64,000 bases of DNA from Chryseobacterium taichungense (GTDB lineage Bacteria; Bacteroidota; Bacteroidia; Flavobacteriales; Weeksellaceae): positions 496,001-560,000 of the forward strand of contig NZ_FOBV01000001.1 in the NCBI RefSeq assembly GCF_900109935.1. The letters are read 5' to 3'. The notes beneath the pieces were generated by a model, which did not search any database, had not been told where the DNA came from, and was given only the letters and a program-made list of their open reading frames with translations. The translations under genes were made by a program, and so were the position numbers. Each line of letters starts with the position of its first letter. Position 1 is the first letter of the stretch. Shown here piece by piece: positions 1-8,700 of the stretch.

Positions 1-307
1 TTAATTTTAGTGTTCTAACAATGGACCGTACGACCATCATTTTTCCTGAAATGTATTCAATGGGAAGACATATCAAAGCCGTATTGCCTTCAACTAAATC
101 TAAGAAATTACAGGTCATTTCTGCTGAAGCGATCATTTTCTTTTTCTCAATATCAAAAACCTTTGGAGCACCTGTAGAGCCGGAAGTCTGCACTTGTACT
201 GTTTCTATTTCAGAAAACCATTCTTTTAGAAAACCTTTGATTTTATTTTCAAACTCCGTTTCAGAAGGTAATTGATTAACATTGAGATTTTTGAAGTCTA
301 TCAGCAT
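1..307 (-). CDS. menE: O-succinylbenzoate-CoA ligase, N-terminal part (cut by window edge)
   Basis: Reading the minus strand from the ATG at 305-307 gives 102 codons with no stop before the window edge, so the C-terminal part lies outside. The visible protein carries TSGSTGAPK at about residues 42-50, the phosphate-binding motif of the AMP-forming acyl-CoA synthetase superfamily, followed by a CLPIEYISGKMM stretch that I associate with Bacteroidota MenE. MenE activates o-succinylbenzoate to its CoA ester in menaquinone synthesis, in the cytoplasm. The short N-terminus before the motif fits the compact MenE branch better than long acyl-CoA synthetases. The superfamily is certain from the motif; the MenE assignment is from pattern memory, and without the C-terminal half another AMP ligase is possible. 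Confidence 0.8.
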   Translation of the reverse strand, partial: MLIDFKNLNVNQLPSETEFENKIKGFLKEWFSEIETVQVQTSGSTGAPKVFDIEKKKMIASAEMTCNFLDLVEGNTALICLPIEYISGKMMVVRSIVRTLKL

Positions 308-358
308 AATGATCGTAAATAAAGACTCAGTAAATTTAAAAAAAACTTCAAAAAGTTC

Positions 359-388
359 TTGCAAATAATGAAAAAAGCTGTAAATTTG
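359..388 (+). promoter_or_regulatory. Promoter of tRNA-Gln
   Basis: TTG at 359-361, a 19-bp spacer, then TAAATTTG at 381-388: a full match to the Bacteroidota sigma-ABfr form TTG-N19/20-TAnnTTTG. Transcription would start near 394, about 13 nt before the tRNA. Confidence 0.75.
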
Positions 389-406
389 CACCACTCAAAC
401 AGAGAA

Positions 407-477
407 AGACTCATGGTGTAGCGGTAACACTACTGATTTTGGTTCAGTCATCTGGGGTTCGAATCCCTGTGAGTCTA
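407..477 (+). tRNA. tRNA-Gln (anticodon TTG)
   Basis: The acceptor arms AGACTCA (407-413) and TGAGTCT (470-476) pair over 7 bp. The anticodon stem ACTGA/TCAGT encloses the 7-nt loop TTTTGGT, placing anticodon TTG at 439-441, which reads CAA glutamine codons. The T arm contains GGTTCGAATCC. No CCA is encoded; position 477 is the discriminator A. A consensus promoter lies upstream and a perfect palindromic terminator directly downstream, so it is a single-gene transcription unit. Confidence 0.95.
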
Positions 478-478
478 C

Positions 479-512
479 AAAACGGGAAAAATGATATCAT
501 TTTTCCCGTTTT
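479..512. terminator. Bidirectional terminator between tRNA-Gln and the DUF6624-like gene
   Basis: A perfect 34-bp palindrome centred between 495 and 496, with GGG/CCC in the stem and A/T tracts at both ends. It can terminate the tRNA on the plus strand and the convergent minus-strand gene ending at 516. Confidence 0.85.
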
Positions 513-515
513 TGT

Positions 516-1469
516 TTATTTATTTAACTTTTCTAATTCTGGTAGCTCATTCTTATATTTTTCAACATCCCAGATCAAATTCCAATTTTTAACATAATCA
601 GACATTAAACCTAAGCCCACTTCTTGTCTTCTTTTATCTACATTGTCCGGATCAATTAAAGGTAAAACATATTGAATATTAGTATCTGGATATGTTCCTA
701 TTTGACTTCCATATATTTGTTTTCTGCCTTCTCGAATTTCTATCCTGTCAATTAACAAAGCTAAAGAACCCGGATTGGCATTTCCTTTTGTTACAGCTTC
801 TTTCATCATTGGTAAGTATTTTTTTTGTGTTTCCAAATCTGAATGCTGAATAACAAGAAATAATGCGCTATTGGCTTGTGCACCTACTTTGTCTTTGCCT
901 ACCCAACCTTTTTCATCCAATATTTTTTTTACTTTTAATAAGTTAATAGAATCTTTCTGAATTATTATTTTCCAAAGGTCTTGCATTTCTTTAGAATCTT
1001 GAGCGAATTTTTTCTGAGTTTCATTGATTTGCATTCTATATTTTTGGTCTTCATCAAGAATTGTTAATAATTCAGCCTGCAAGGGTTTGTCATAATTCGC
1101 TTCTGTTAACTCTATTTTTCTTTTTAATTTTTCAATTGTTTTTCCCCACTCTTTTTTTGAATGTAAATTTTCTAAATCAATATCAGAATTTAAGTGCTTT
1201 AAATTTGTCCAGCCATTTTCTATTGATAAATTCAACCATTTAAATGCTTTTTTTGTATTTCCTGCCAAAGAAGATGCGCATGCGCCATTATACAAGTGAT
1301 TTGGATTTTTACTTTCGATTTTAAATGCTTTATTATATAAGTCCGTAGACATTTTATAATCTTTTGTCCTATATAACTGATCTGCTTCACTTATTAATTT
1401 TGAATATTCCTGAGCATAAGCGCTTGTGAATAAAAGTAATAACAACAAAGTATAAATATTGTTTCTCAT
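516..1469 (-). CDS. Secreted TPR-like protein with a DUF6624-like C-terminal region
   Basis: 317 residues beginning with a clear signal peptide (MRNNIYTLLLLLLFTSAYAQ, cleavage probably before or after Q20), so it is exported. Residues about 25-85 look like TPR-type helices (SEADQLYRTKDYKMSTDLYNKAF and a following helical pair). The second half contains LTILDEDQKYR, ending with a helix-rich tail, the arrangement I associate with DUF6624 proteins common in Bacteroidota. No catalytic motif is recognised and the role is unknown. It is convergent with tRNA-Gln and shares its palindromic terminator. The TPR and DUF6624 assignments are by eye. Confidence 0.75.
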   Translation of the reverse strand: MRNNIYTLLLLLLFTSAYAQEYSKLISEADQLYRTKDYKMSTDLYNKAFKIESKNPNHLYNGACASSLAGNTKKAFKWLNLSIENGWTNLKHLNSDIDLENLHSKKEWGKTIEKLKRKIELTEANYDKPLQAELLTILDEDQKYRMQINETQKKFAQDSKEMQDLWKIIIQKDSINLLKVKKILDEKGWVGKDKVGAQANSALFLVIQHSDLETQKKYLPMMKEAVTKGNANPGSLALLIDRIEIREGRKQIYGSQIGTYPDTNIQYVLPLIDPDNVDKRRQEVGLGLMSDYVKNWNLIWDVEKYKNELPELEKLNK

Positions 1470-1542
1470 TTTCCTGTTTTGTTTTATTTTTTATGAGAGT
1501 TCAACAGATAATTTTAATTTAAACCCTGTAACAAAATTAGTA

Positions 1543-1749
1543 TTATTTCTTCTGAATCAACCGATAATGATTACCAATACTAACAGCCATAGAAATCATC
1601 AACCCTCTTACAAATGACCAAAACAAGATTTCATTGACATTGTCTTTGGTAAAATCAGAATCATTGTAAAAATTAATATCAATGTAAAATAAAACAATCG
1701 TCATTGCCAAAGCTCCCAACAAAAAAACTCCTGATCTTTTTAACTTCAT
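1543..1749 (-). CDS. Small two-helix membrane protein
   Basis: 68 residues: a basic start (MKLKRSG), a hydrophobic helix at about 7-25, an acidic loop (DINFYNDSDFTKDN), then a second hydrophobic segment at about 42-60 and a basic C-terminus. The positive charge at both ends suggests that both termini lie in the cytoplasm. I do not recognise a family. It lies between the DUF6624-like gene and the XRE regulator on the same strand, and may be co-transcribed with the latter (27 bp gap to its stop). Confidence 0.6.
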   Translation of the reverse strand: MKLKRSGVFLLGALAMTIVLFYIDINFYNDSDFTKDNVNEILFWSFVRGLMISMAVSIGNHYRLIQKK

Positions 1750-1775
1750 TTTGAAATTAGTTTAATTATAATTAT

Positions 1776-2069
1776 TTACTGAAAATCATCCGGGAGAGAT
1801 ATTCCTTTTTTCTTCATATATTCCAGCAGTCCATTATATTTCTCTTCATAATCATTAGTTCCGCATTTATCAGAAATACTGCAGATCTCAGAAGGCTTTA
1901 TCTCTAAAATATCAGAAATTTTAGTGAGAATTTCCAGATTGATTTTCACTTTAGAATTTTCAATGTCTGAATACGCTTTTTGTGATATTCCCATTTCAAA
2001 AGCCATATATTCCTGCGTAAAATCCTTGCTCCTTCGGATTTTCCTTATGTTTTGACCACATATTTTCAT
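1776..2069 (-). CDS. XRE-family helix-turn-helix regulator
   Basis: 97 residues from the ATG at 2067-2069. The frame is open a further 29 codons upstream, but the Cro/C1-type HTH starts right at this Met, so the shorter start is chosen. The HTH spans residues about 5-58: helix 2/3 reads TQEYMAFEMGISQKAYSDIENSK, followed by the typical LEILTKISDILEI helix. The C-terminal 40 residues (to PDDFQ) are a charged tail with no recognised domain. Such proteins are DNA-binding repressors or activators in the cytoplasm; the target is unknown. It lies upstream of and divergent from ccoNO, so control of the oxidase is possible but unsupported. Confidence 0.8.
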   Translation of the reverse strand: MKICGQNIRKIRRSKDFTQEYMAFEMGISQKAYSDIENSKVKINLEILTKISDILEIKPSEICSISDKCGTNDYEEKYNGLLEYMKKKGISLPDDFQ

Positions 2070-2266
2070 ACCATGCCGTTTTAGTAGTTTTCGGTATATT
2101 TTAGAAGTATATCTATTAGACTTACACAAAGTTAGTGAATACCTTTGGCAAAACATTATTACGCTACATGATATTTTTATTTATTGAGACTTAAGTTAAA
2201 AATTTACATTAAAAACTTCAGTTTTTAAAATAAGAGATATCACTTCAGGACAACACTTTAGGAATT

Positions 2267-4546
2267 ATGGAGACGCAAAAATTTAATTATGACAATAATA
2301 TTGTCAGAGCATTTCTCTATGCTACAATTGCATTCGGTCTGGTTGGTTTTTTACTCGGTCTTACCGCTGCACTGATGCTTTTTTATCCCGAACTTCCCGA
2401 ATTTTTATTCGGAACGGATGATACCACCATCAAAAGTCTGGCTTCAGGAAATATCCAGGGATTAATTAACACGCAAGGAGCTTTAGGCTTCGGAAGAATC
2501 AGAATGTTGCATACAAGTGCCGTGATTTTTGCCTTTGTATGTAATTCCTTTTTCTGTGGTGCTTACTATAGTATGCAGAGGCTACTTAAAACGAGAATGT
2601 ACAGCGATACCTTATCGTGGATGCATTTCTGGACATGGCAAATCATGATTGTCTCTGTAGTTATTACCTTCCTTATGGGAATTAATACTTCTAAAGAATA
2701 TGCCGAACACGAATGGCCGATCGATATTTTGATTACTATTTCTTGGGTAATTTTTGGGATCAATATGTTTGGAACTATTGCTAAACGAAGAGTGAGACAT
2801 TTATACGTAGCCATCTGGTTCTACATCGGAACCTGGCTTGCAGTGGCAATGCTTCATATTTTCAACAACCTTGAAGTGCCTTTATCATTTACAACATGGA
2901 AATCATATTCCATCTACGCAGGAGCTAAAGACGCTTTGGTACAATGGTGGTATGGCCACAATGCGGTTGCATTTGTACTGACTACTCCGGTCTTAGGTTT
3001 GATGTATTATTTCTTACCAAAAGCTGCGGACAGACCCGTATTCTCTTATAAATTATCAATTATTCACTTCTGGTCATTGATCTTCGTTTATCTTTGGGCA
3101 GGTCCTCACCACCTTCAGTACACCGCGTTACCAGCATGGGCGCAGGCAGTGGGAACAGGATTCTCAATTATGCTTATTGCCCCATCCTGGGGAGGAATGC
3201 TTAACGGACTTCTGACATTAAGAGGAGCCTGGGATAAGGTAAGAGAAAATCCGATATTAAAATTCTTTGTTGTGGCAGTTACCTGTTACGGTATGGCAAC
3301 TTTCGAGGGACCATTATTGGCTACAAAATCTTTAAATAAAATAGGCCACTACACCGACTGGGTAATCGGTCACGTACACATCGGAGCATTGGGCTGGAAC
3401 GGTTTCATGGCATTCGGTATCGTATATTATCTGATTCCTGTAATGTGGAGAACCTCTCTTTGGTCCAAAAAACTCGCCAACTGGCATTTCTGGTTGGGAA
3501 CATTAGGAATTATTTTCTATGCAGTTCCAATGTATATTTCAGGTTTCACGCAAGGATTAATGTGGAAACAGTTCAACCCGGACGGAACGTTAGTTTGGAA
3601 AAACTGGCTGGATACCGTAACAGCAATTATCCCATACTACAAAATGAGATTTTTAGGCGGTCTGTTCTATATTTCAGGTGCAGTATTAATGGTGGTAAAT
3701 GTGATAAAAACCATTAAAGCCGGCTCGTTCCAGAAAAATGTTCCTGCAGAAGCTCCGGCTTTGGCAAACATCGGAAGCGCAAGAAAAGAAGGAGAAGGAT
3801 TACACCTCTGGATCGAAAGAACCCCGAGAGTAATGGCAATCCTTGCGTTCATTACCGTTGCAATCGGTGGTTTGGTAGAAATCATTCCTACATTAACATT
3901 AAAACAAAGTGTACCAACCATTACAGCTGTAAAACCATATTCTCCGCTGGAACTGGAAGGAAGAGACTTATATATAAGAGAAGGATGTAATGCCTGTCAC
4001 TCTCAGATGATCAGACCTTTCCGTGACGAAATCGTAAGATTTGAAGGTAAAAACGGACAATATTCAAAAGCAGGAGAATTCGTATACGACAGACCATTCC
4101 TTTGGGGATCAAAAAGAACCGGACCAGATCTTCACAGAGAAGGCGGAAGAAACCCCGATTCATGGCACTTTAAACATATGTATAATCCAAGAATTACTTC
4201 AGCGGGTTCTATCATGCCTCGTTTCCCATGGCTGATTACCAATAAACTGGATAAAGGTCAGATGGCAGACAAAATGAAACTGATGAAAAACTATTTCGAT
4301 GTTCCTTACACAAAAGCTGAAATCGATTCAGCCAATCAGTGGGCTGATAATCAAGCGAAAGGTATTGTTAAAAGAATTTATTCTGAAGCAGCAGACGTAA
4401 AGCAACAGATAGAAAAAGACAGAATAGCAAAAGGATCTTCTTTCGTTCCGCTTGAGAATAGAGAAATCGTAGCAATGATTGCTTATCTGCAGAGACTCGG
4501 GACAGATATTAAAACGACTCAGATCCAAACTGCAAGTGTAGAATAA
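2267..4546 (+). CDS. ccoN: cbb3-type cytochrome c oxidase, fused subunit I/II (CcoN-CcoO)
   Basis: 759 residues. The first ~500 form the 12-helix heme-copper oxidase subunit I, with histidine motifs WYGHNAVAF, GPHHL and GHVHIGALGWNG that supply heme b/b3 and copper-B ligands. After a linker and one more membrane helix (about 525-545) comes the CcoO-type mono-heme domain with CNACH at about 573-577 and a candidate axial Met in SIMPRFPW (about residue 648). The complex reduces oxygen to water with high affinity in the inner membrane. The N-O fusion is usual in Bacteroidota. ccoP follows 16 bp downstream on the same strand. There is no ccoS or ccoI before it. The start ATG is preceded by 110 bp of non-coding DNA in which I see no clear FNR box. 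Confidence 0.95.
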   Translation: METQKFNYDNNIVRAFLYATIAFGLVGFLLGLTAALMLFYPELPEFLFGTDDTTIKSLASGNIQGLINTQGALGFGRIRMLHTSAVIFAFVCNSFFCGAYYSMQRLLKTRMYSDTLSWMHFWTWQIMIVSVVITFLMGINTSKEYAEHEWPIDILITISWVIFGINMFGTIAKRRVRHLYVAIWFYIGTWLAVAMLHIFNNLEVPLSFTTWKSYSIYAGAKDALVQWWYGHNAVAFVLTTPVLGLMYYFLPKAADRPVFSYKLSIIHFWSLIFVYLWAGPHHLQYTALPAWAQAVGTGFSIMLIAPSWGGMLNGLLTLRGAWDKVRENPILKFFVVAVTCYGMATFEGPLLATKSLNKIGHYTDWVIGHVHIGALGWNGFMAFGIVYYLIPVMWRTSLWSKKLANWHFWLGTLGIIFYAVPMYISGFTQGLMWKQFNPDGTLVWKNWLDTVTAIIPYYKMRFLGGLFYISGAVLMVVNVIKTIKAGSFQKNVPAEAPALANIGSARKEGEGLHLWIERTPRVMAILAFITVAIGGLVEIIPTLTLKQSVPTITAVKPYSPLELEGRDLYIREGCNACHSQMIRPFRDEIVRFEGKNGQYSKAGEFVYDRPFLWGSKRTGPDLHREGGRNPDSWHFKHMYNPRITSAGSIMPRFPWLITNKLDKGQMADKMKLMKNYFDVPYTKAEIDSANQWADNQAKGIVKRIYSEAADVKQQIEKDRIAKGSSFVPLENREIVAMIAYLQRLGTDIKTTQIQTASVE

Positions 4547-4562
4547 TTTAAATTAATTAGCA

Positions 4563-5450
4563 ATGAAAACAAGAACCCCAATTTCAATATACATCATTGT
4601 CACAATAGGTTTGACGATCATGGCGTTCGAAATGTTCGCGCACGATTCAGGATACTTTTCTTCTCCTTTTTTCTGGGGACTCATGCTGATCGCAGTTATT
4701 CTTCTTTTGATCATGAATTCTATCGGAGACCTGATCGAAAACCAGAATTTCACCAACCTGTCAGATGAAGAGAAAGCTTTATACCTAAAAGAAAAAAGCA
4801 CCCCTTATTTTCAGAAGCTTTGGAATTCAGCATTTAAAAAACAGTCTGCAACAGAGGAAAAAGACATTCTTATTGATCATGGATTCGACGGGATCACAGA
4901 GCTCGACAACTCACTGCCAAAATGGTGGATCGGTCTTTTCTGGTTCGGATGTATTTTCTGTGCCGTGTATCTTACCGCATTTTCTTTCACCGATTATGCA
5001 CATCCTGACGCAGAATTGGCGCACGAAACAAAAACAATGCTCGCTTCAATTGCAGAATATGAAAAGACTGCGCCTCAGGTGAATCTTGAAACAGCAAAAT
5101 ACAGCGCCGACAATATTGCAGAAGGTCAGGAACTCTTTAAAACCAATTGCGCAACCTGCCACGGAGAAGGAGGAAAAGGAGGAATCGGGCCCAACCTCAC
5201 CGATAGCCACTGGATCAATGTAAAACAGAAAAGCCTCTTTAAAAATGTAATCTGGATGCTTGAAAACGGATCTCCAAATAACCCAACAATGCGCCCTCTG
5301 ATTAAAGAAGGAACCATTACCGGAAGAGATGCCGAAAAAATCGCGGCCTATATTTATCATATCAACCAAGAAACAGCTCCTATCACACCGGCTCAGGGAG
5401 GGGCAGCTCCGCAGGGAGAAGAAGTACATTGGGAAAACGGAAATAACTAA
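4563..5450 (+). CDS. ccoP: cbb3-type cytochrome c oxidase subunit III (CcoP), mono-heme
   Basis: 295 residues with two N-terminal membrane helices (about 8-24 and 35-50), a cytoplasmic loop, then the CcoP signature LPKWWIGLFWFG (about 118-129) starting a further helix. One heme-binding CATCH motif lies at about 195-199; proteobacterial CcoP has two, so this is the short mono-heme form found in Bacteroidota. It passes electrons from periplasmic cytochrome to CcoO/CcoN. The C-terminal tail (PAQGGAAPQGEE) is low complexity. The usual accessory genes ccoG, ccoH and ccoS do not follow: the next gene, after 300 bp and a hairpin, is tamB. Confidence 0.92.
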   Translation: MKTRTPISIYIIVTIGLTIMAFEMFAHDSGYFSSPFFWGLMLIAVILLLIMNSIGDLIENQNFTNLSDEEKALYLKEKSTPYFQKLWNSAFKKQSATEEKDILIDHGFDGITELDNSLPKWWIGLFWFGCIFCAVYLTAFSFTDYAHPDAELAHETKTMLASIAEYEKTAPQVNLETAKYSADNIAEGQELFKTNCATCHGEGGKGGIGPNLTDSHWINVKQKSLFKNVIWMLENGSPNNPTMRPLIKEGTITGRDAEKIAAYIYHINQETAPITPAQGGAAPQGEEVHWENGNN

Positions 5451-5487
5451 ACTTATAATATTAAAAATATAGTCTTTAAACCATGCC

Positions 5488-5576
5488 AAGCCCCCTTTTG
5501 AATAACTAAACTAACATTTATAAATTCATTTTTGCTAAAACCTTTTCAATTAAAAGAAAATGAAAAAAGGGGGCTT
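5488..5576 (+). terminator. Long-loop hairpin after ccoP, probable terminator
   Basis: AAGCCCCCTTTT (5488-5499) pairs perfectly with AAAAGGGGGCTT (5565-5576), followed by a T run. The 65-nt loop contains a smaller CTTTT/AAAAG hairpin. The loop is longer than in a standard terminator, so a regulatory RNA structure is an alternative. The rest of the 5451-5751 gap holds only a possible -7 element (TATATTTG, 5726-5733) for tamB. Confidence 0.5.
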
Positions 5577-5751
5577 TTTACAACATAAAATCCAGGCTTT
5601 GACTGTCAGCATCAACTATTCACTTGACACTCAACTAAACTAAATTCCATTAGATTGGCAGTCAAGGCAGGATTTTTGCATACGCAAAGCGTACCACAAC
5701 AAATAAGCAGTACAATTAGTATTGCTATATTTGTTTTAAACCCAATCACTC

Positions 5752-8700
5752 TTGAAACTGAAAATCAACAAAAGAAAACTCTTACGGCGTTTTATAATTA
5801 CCATTATATCCATTTTGGTATTTATTACGCTACTTATTCTTAGCTTAAGACTTCCGGCAGTTCAGAACTTTGTTAAAGACAAGCTGGTTGTTTATCTCGA
5901 AAAGAAAATTAAAACAAAAGTAAGCCTGGAAAGGGTTTACATAGGTTTCCCTAACAGTCTTGTTATGGAAAATCTTTATTTAAAAGGTCAGAATATTGAT
6001 ACCCTTCTCGCCGTAAAAAAGCTTGATGTAGGTTTAAATATGCTTAAACTTATCAATTCTACAGCAGACATCACATCCGTGGATCTGGAAGGTGCACGCG
6101 CCAATGTGGTAAGAAAACCTGACGGCACTTTCAACTTCGATTATATTATTGATGCTTTTGCCACAACCGACAAAGAAGAAAGCCCTTCAAAACCATTCAT
6201 TATCTCATTAGATAAAATAAATCTGAAAGATATTGGTGTAACCTTTAATGACCAACAGTCCAGAAATGATATTAAACTTTACTTTAAATCCTTCGATACG
6301 AGGGTGAAAACTTTTGACCTGCAAAATAATAAGTACGCCGTCAATGACATTAACCTTGACGGCTTGAAGCTTAAACTGAAACAGGATCTTGTGGAGGAAG
6401 TTTCCAAAAAAGTTGAAAAGAAAGTTGATTCTCTCAACAATAAAAAGCCGATGCAAATCGGGCTTCGTGGGATAAAGCTGACCAATTTCGATATTGATTA
6501 TGACGATGATAATACAAAGACTTTTGCAAAAGTGCTGTTTAAAGAACTTAGCACAAAGGTCAACAAACTCGATCTGGAAAATAACGCTTACAACGTTGAC
6601 AATGTTTTCCTTTCAGGAGCCAACATCAATGCTAATCTTTACCTCCCAACAAAAAATGCTGATCCTAAAGCAGATCATAACAATGAAGATTCTAAAACCA
6701 CTGATCAAGAGAAAGCTTTAAGCCTTTTACTCGGGAAGCTGGTTCTTAATGATGTAAAAGTCGCTTACAACAATACCGCTATCGCTCCTACAAGACAGGG
6801 AATGGATTTCAATCACCTTAACTTTTCAAAACTGAATGTCGAGGTGAAGGATTTTAAAATGCAGAACAATACGTTTGCAGGGTCTGTGAATTCTGCAGAA
6901 ATACAGGAAGCCAGAGGCCTTGATATCCGTGAATTCAATACCGATTTTGTGTACAATGAAAAAGAAGCTTATCTCAAAGATCTCTACCTGGAAACATCGA
7001 GAACGGTTCTTCGTGATGAAGTGGTGTTAAATTATAATTCTATCGAACAGCTAAGTTCAAATTTAGGAGCCGTAAAGATTTCTGCAAACATTAAAGATTC
7101 AAAAGTAGGTTTCGCAGACATTTTAAATCTTGCTCCGGATCTTCGTAATACCGCACCATTCAACAAATATCCGAATGCTATTCTAAATGTTAATGCTAAT
7201 GTAAAAGGCAATGTGAATGATCTCTTGATCAACAATCTTAAAGTATCAGGTCTTGATCAGCTGAGAGTGGCAGCATCGGGAAGAGTAAAAAATGCAACCA
7301 ATCCCAACAATCTGTACTATGACCTGAAAATTGCGGAATTGTCGTCTTCAGCCAGAACAATTTATAATCTGGTCCCGAAAAACACCATTCCAAATAACAT
7401 TTCCCTTCCCTCAAACATGAGTATTAAAGGAACGGCGAAAGGAACAACCAAAGTTGTAGATGCCAACCTCAACCTCTACTCTACTTCCGGAAATGCGGCT
7501 GTGGTGGCGAAGGTCGACATGCGCAGAAAAAACCGTGAACTCTATGATGTAAAAGCCAATCTGCAGGGATTACAGATCGGCAGAATCATTAAAAATAAAG
7601 ACATCGGGCCTATTTCGGCTCAAATTTATGCTAAAGGAGAAAGCTTTGACTTCAAAAATGCCAATGCAGATCTCAGAGGACACGTTGCTTCTGCCGTTTA
7701 CAAAGGCTATCGTTACCAGAATATGAACCTTACGGGAAAAATAAGACGTGGAGCATATAACATTATATTGAATTCCAAAGATCCTAATGCCAATATGCAA
7801 CTGACCGCATCAGGAGTTTACAACGAAAAAAATCCTACAGTAAAGGTTAACGGAAACATCCTGAAGCTTGATCTTAATAAACTTGGATTCTATAAAGATC
7901 AGATGATCCTCGCAGGAAAAATTGACGGCGACTTTACCAATCTGGATCCCGATCATCTGAATGGATATTTAAATTTAAAAGATTTTGCCTTCTCGGATAC
8001 AAAAGAAATTTATCCTATTCAGGAAATTAATTTAAAAGCCTCATCAACCGCTGATTCCACGAATATCATTTTCAATTCGCAAATCGCTGATGTGGAATTA
8101 AAAGGAAAATACAGGCTTACCCAAATATTCGGAGCGTTGAGCCAGACGATCAATCAATATTACCAGTTCCAGAAGCCGGCGAAAAATGAAAAAATCGAGG
8201 CAGGACAGTTTTTTACTTTTAATGCAAAAATTAAAAATGATGATCTGATCAGGAAATTTGTTCCGGATTTGAAGAGTTTTGAAACCATTAATCTGACTGG
8301 AAATTATAATGCTGATTCCCAGAAAATAGAAATCGATGGACAAATCCCGCAACTGCTGTATGGAGAGAATTCTATCGAAAACGCAACCTTAAAAGTCACC
8401 AATGAAAATCAGGCGTTACAGTATAACCTGAACGTTGCTGCATTGAAGAGTTCAAGTTTTGCTTTGAATAAAGTGAATATCGGGGGAGACGTTGCCAACA
8501 ACATTATCAATTACAACATCACGACAAAAGATGCGAAAGATGAAACCCAATTCCTGATCGCCGGAAATGCAAAATCACTGAATGACATTACTGAAATTTC
8601 GTTGAATCCGGATGGTTTAAAACTGAATTACACCAACTGGACCGTTGCAGAAGGCAACAAAATACAGATCAGCAGCAAAGGTATTGTGGCAGACAATTTC

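Noticed and set aside
1061-1243. Plus-strand frame inside the DUF6624-like gene
   Set aside because: Hydrophobic shadow of the minus-strand coding frame.
2160-2266. FNR box before ccoNO
   Set aside because: No TTGAT-N4-ATCAA match is found; TTGAGACTTAAGTT is too far from it.
5655-5843. Small plus-strand gene before tamB
   Set aside because: Overlaps the tamB start in another frame; no family pattern and no start context.
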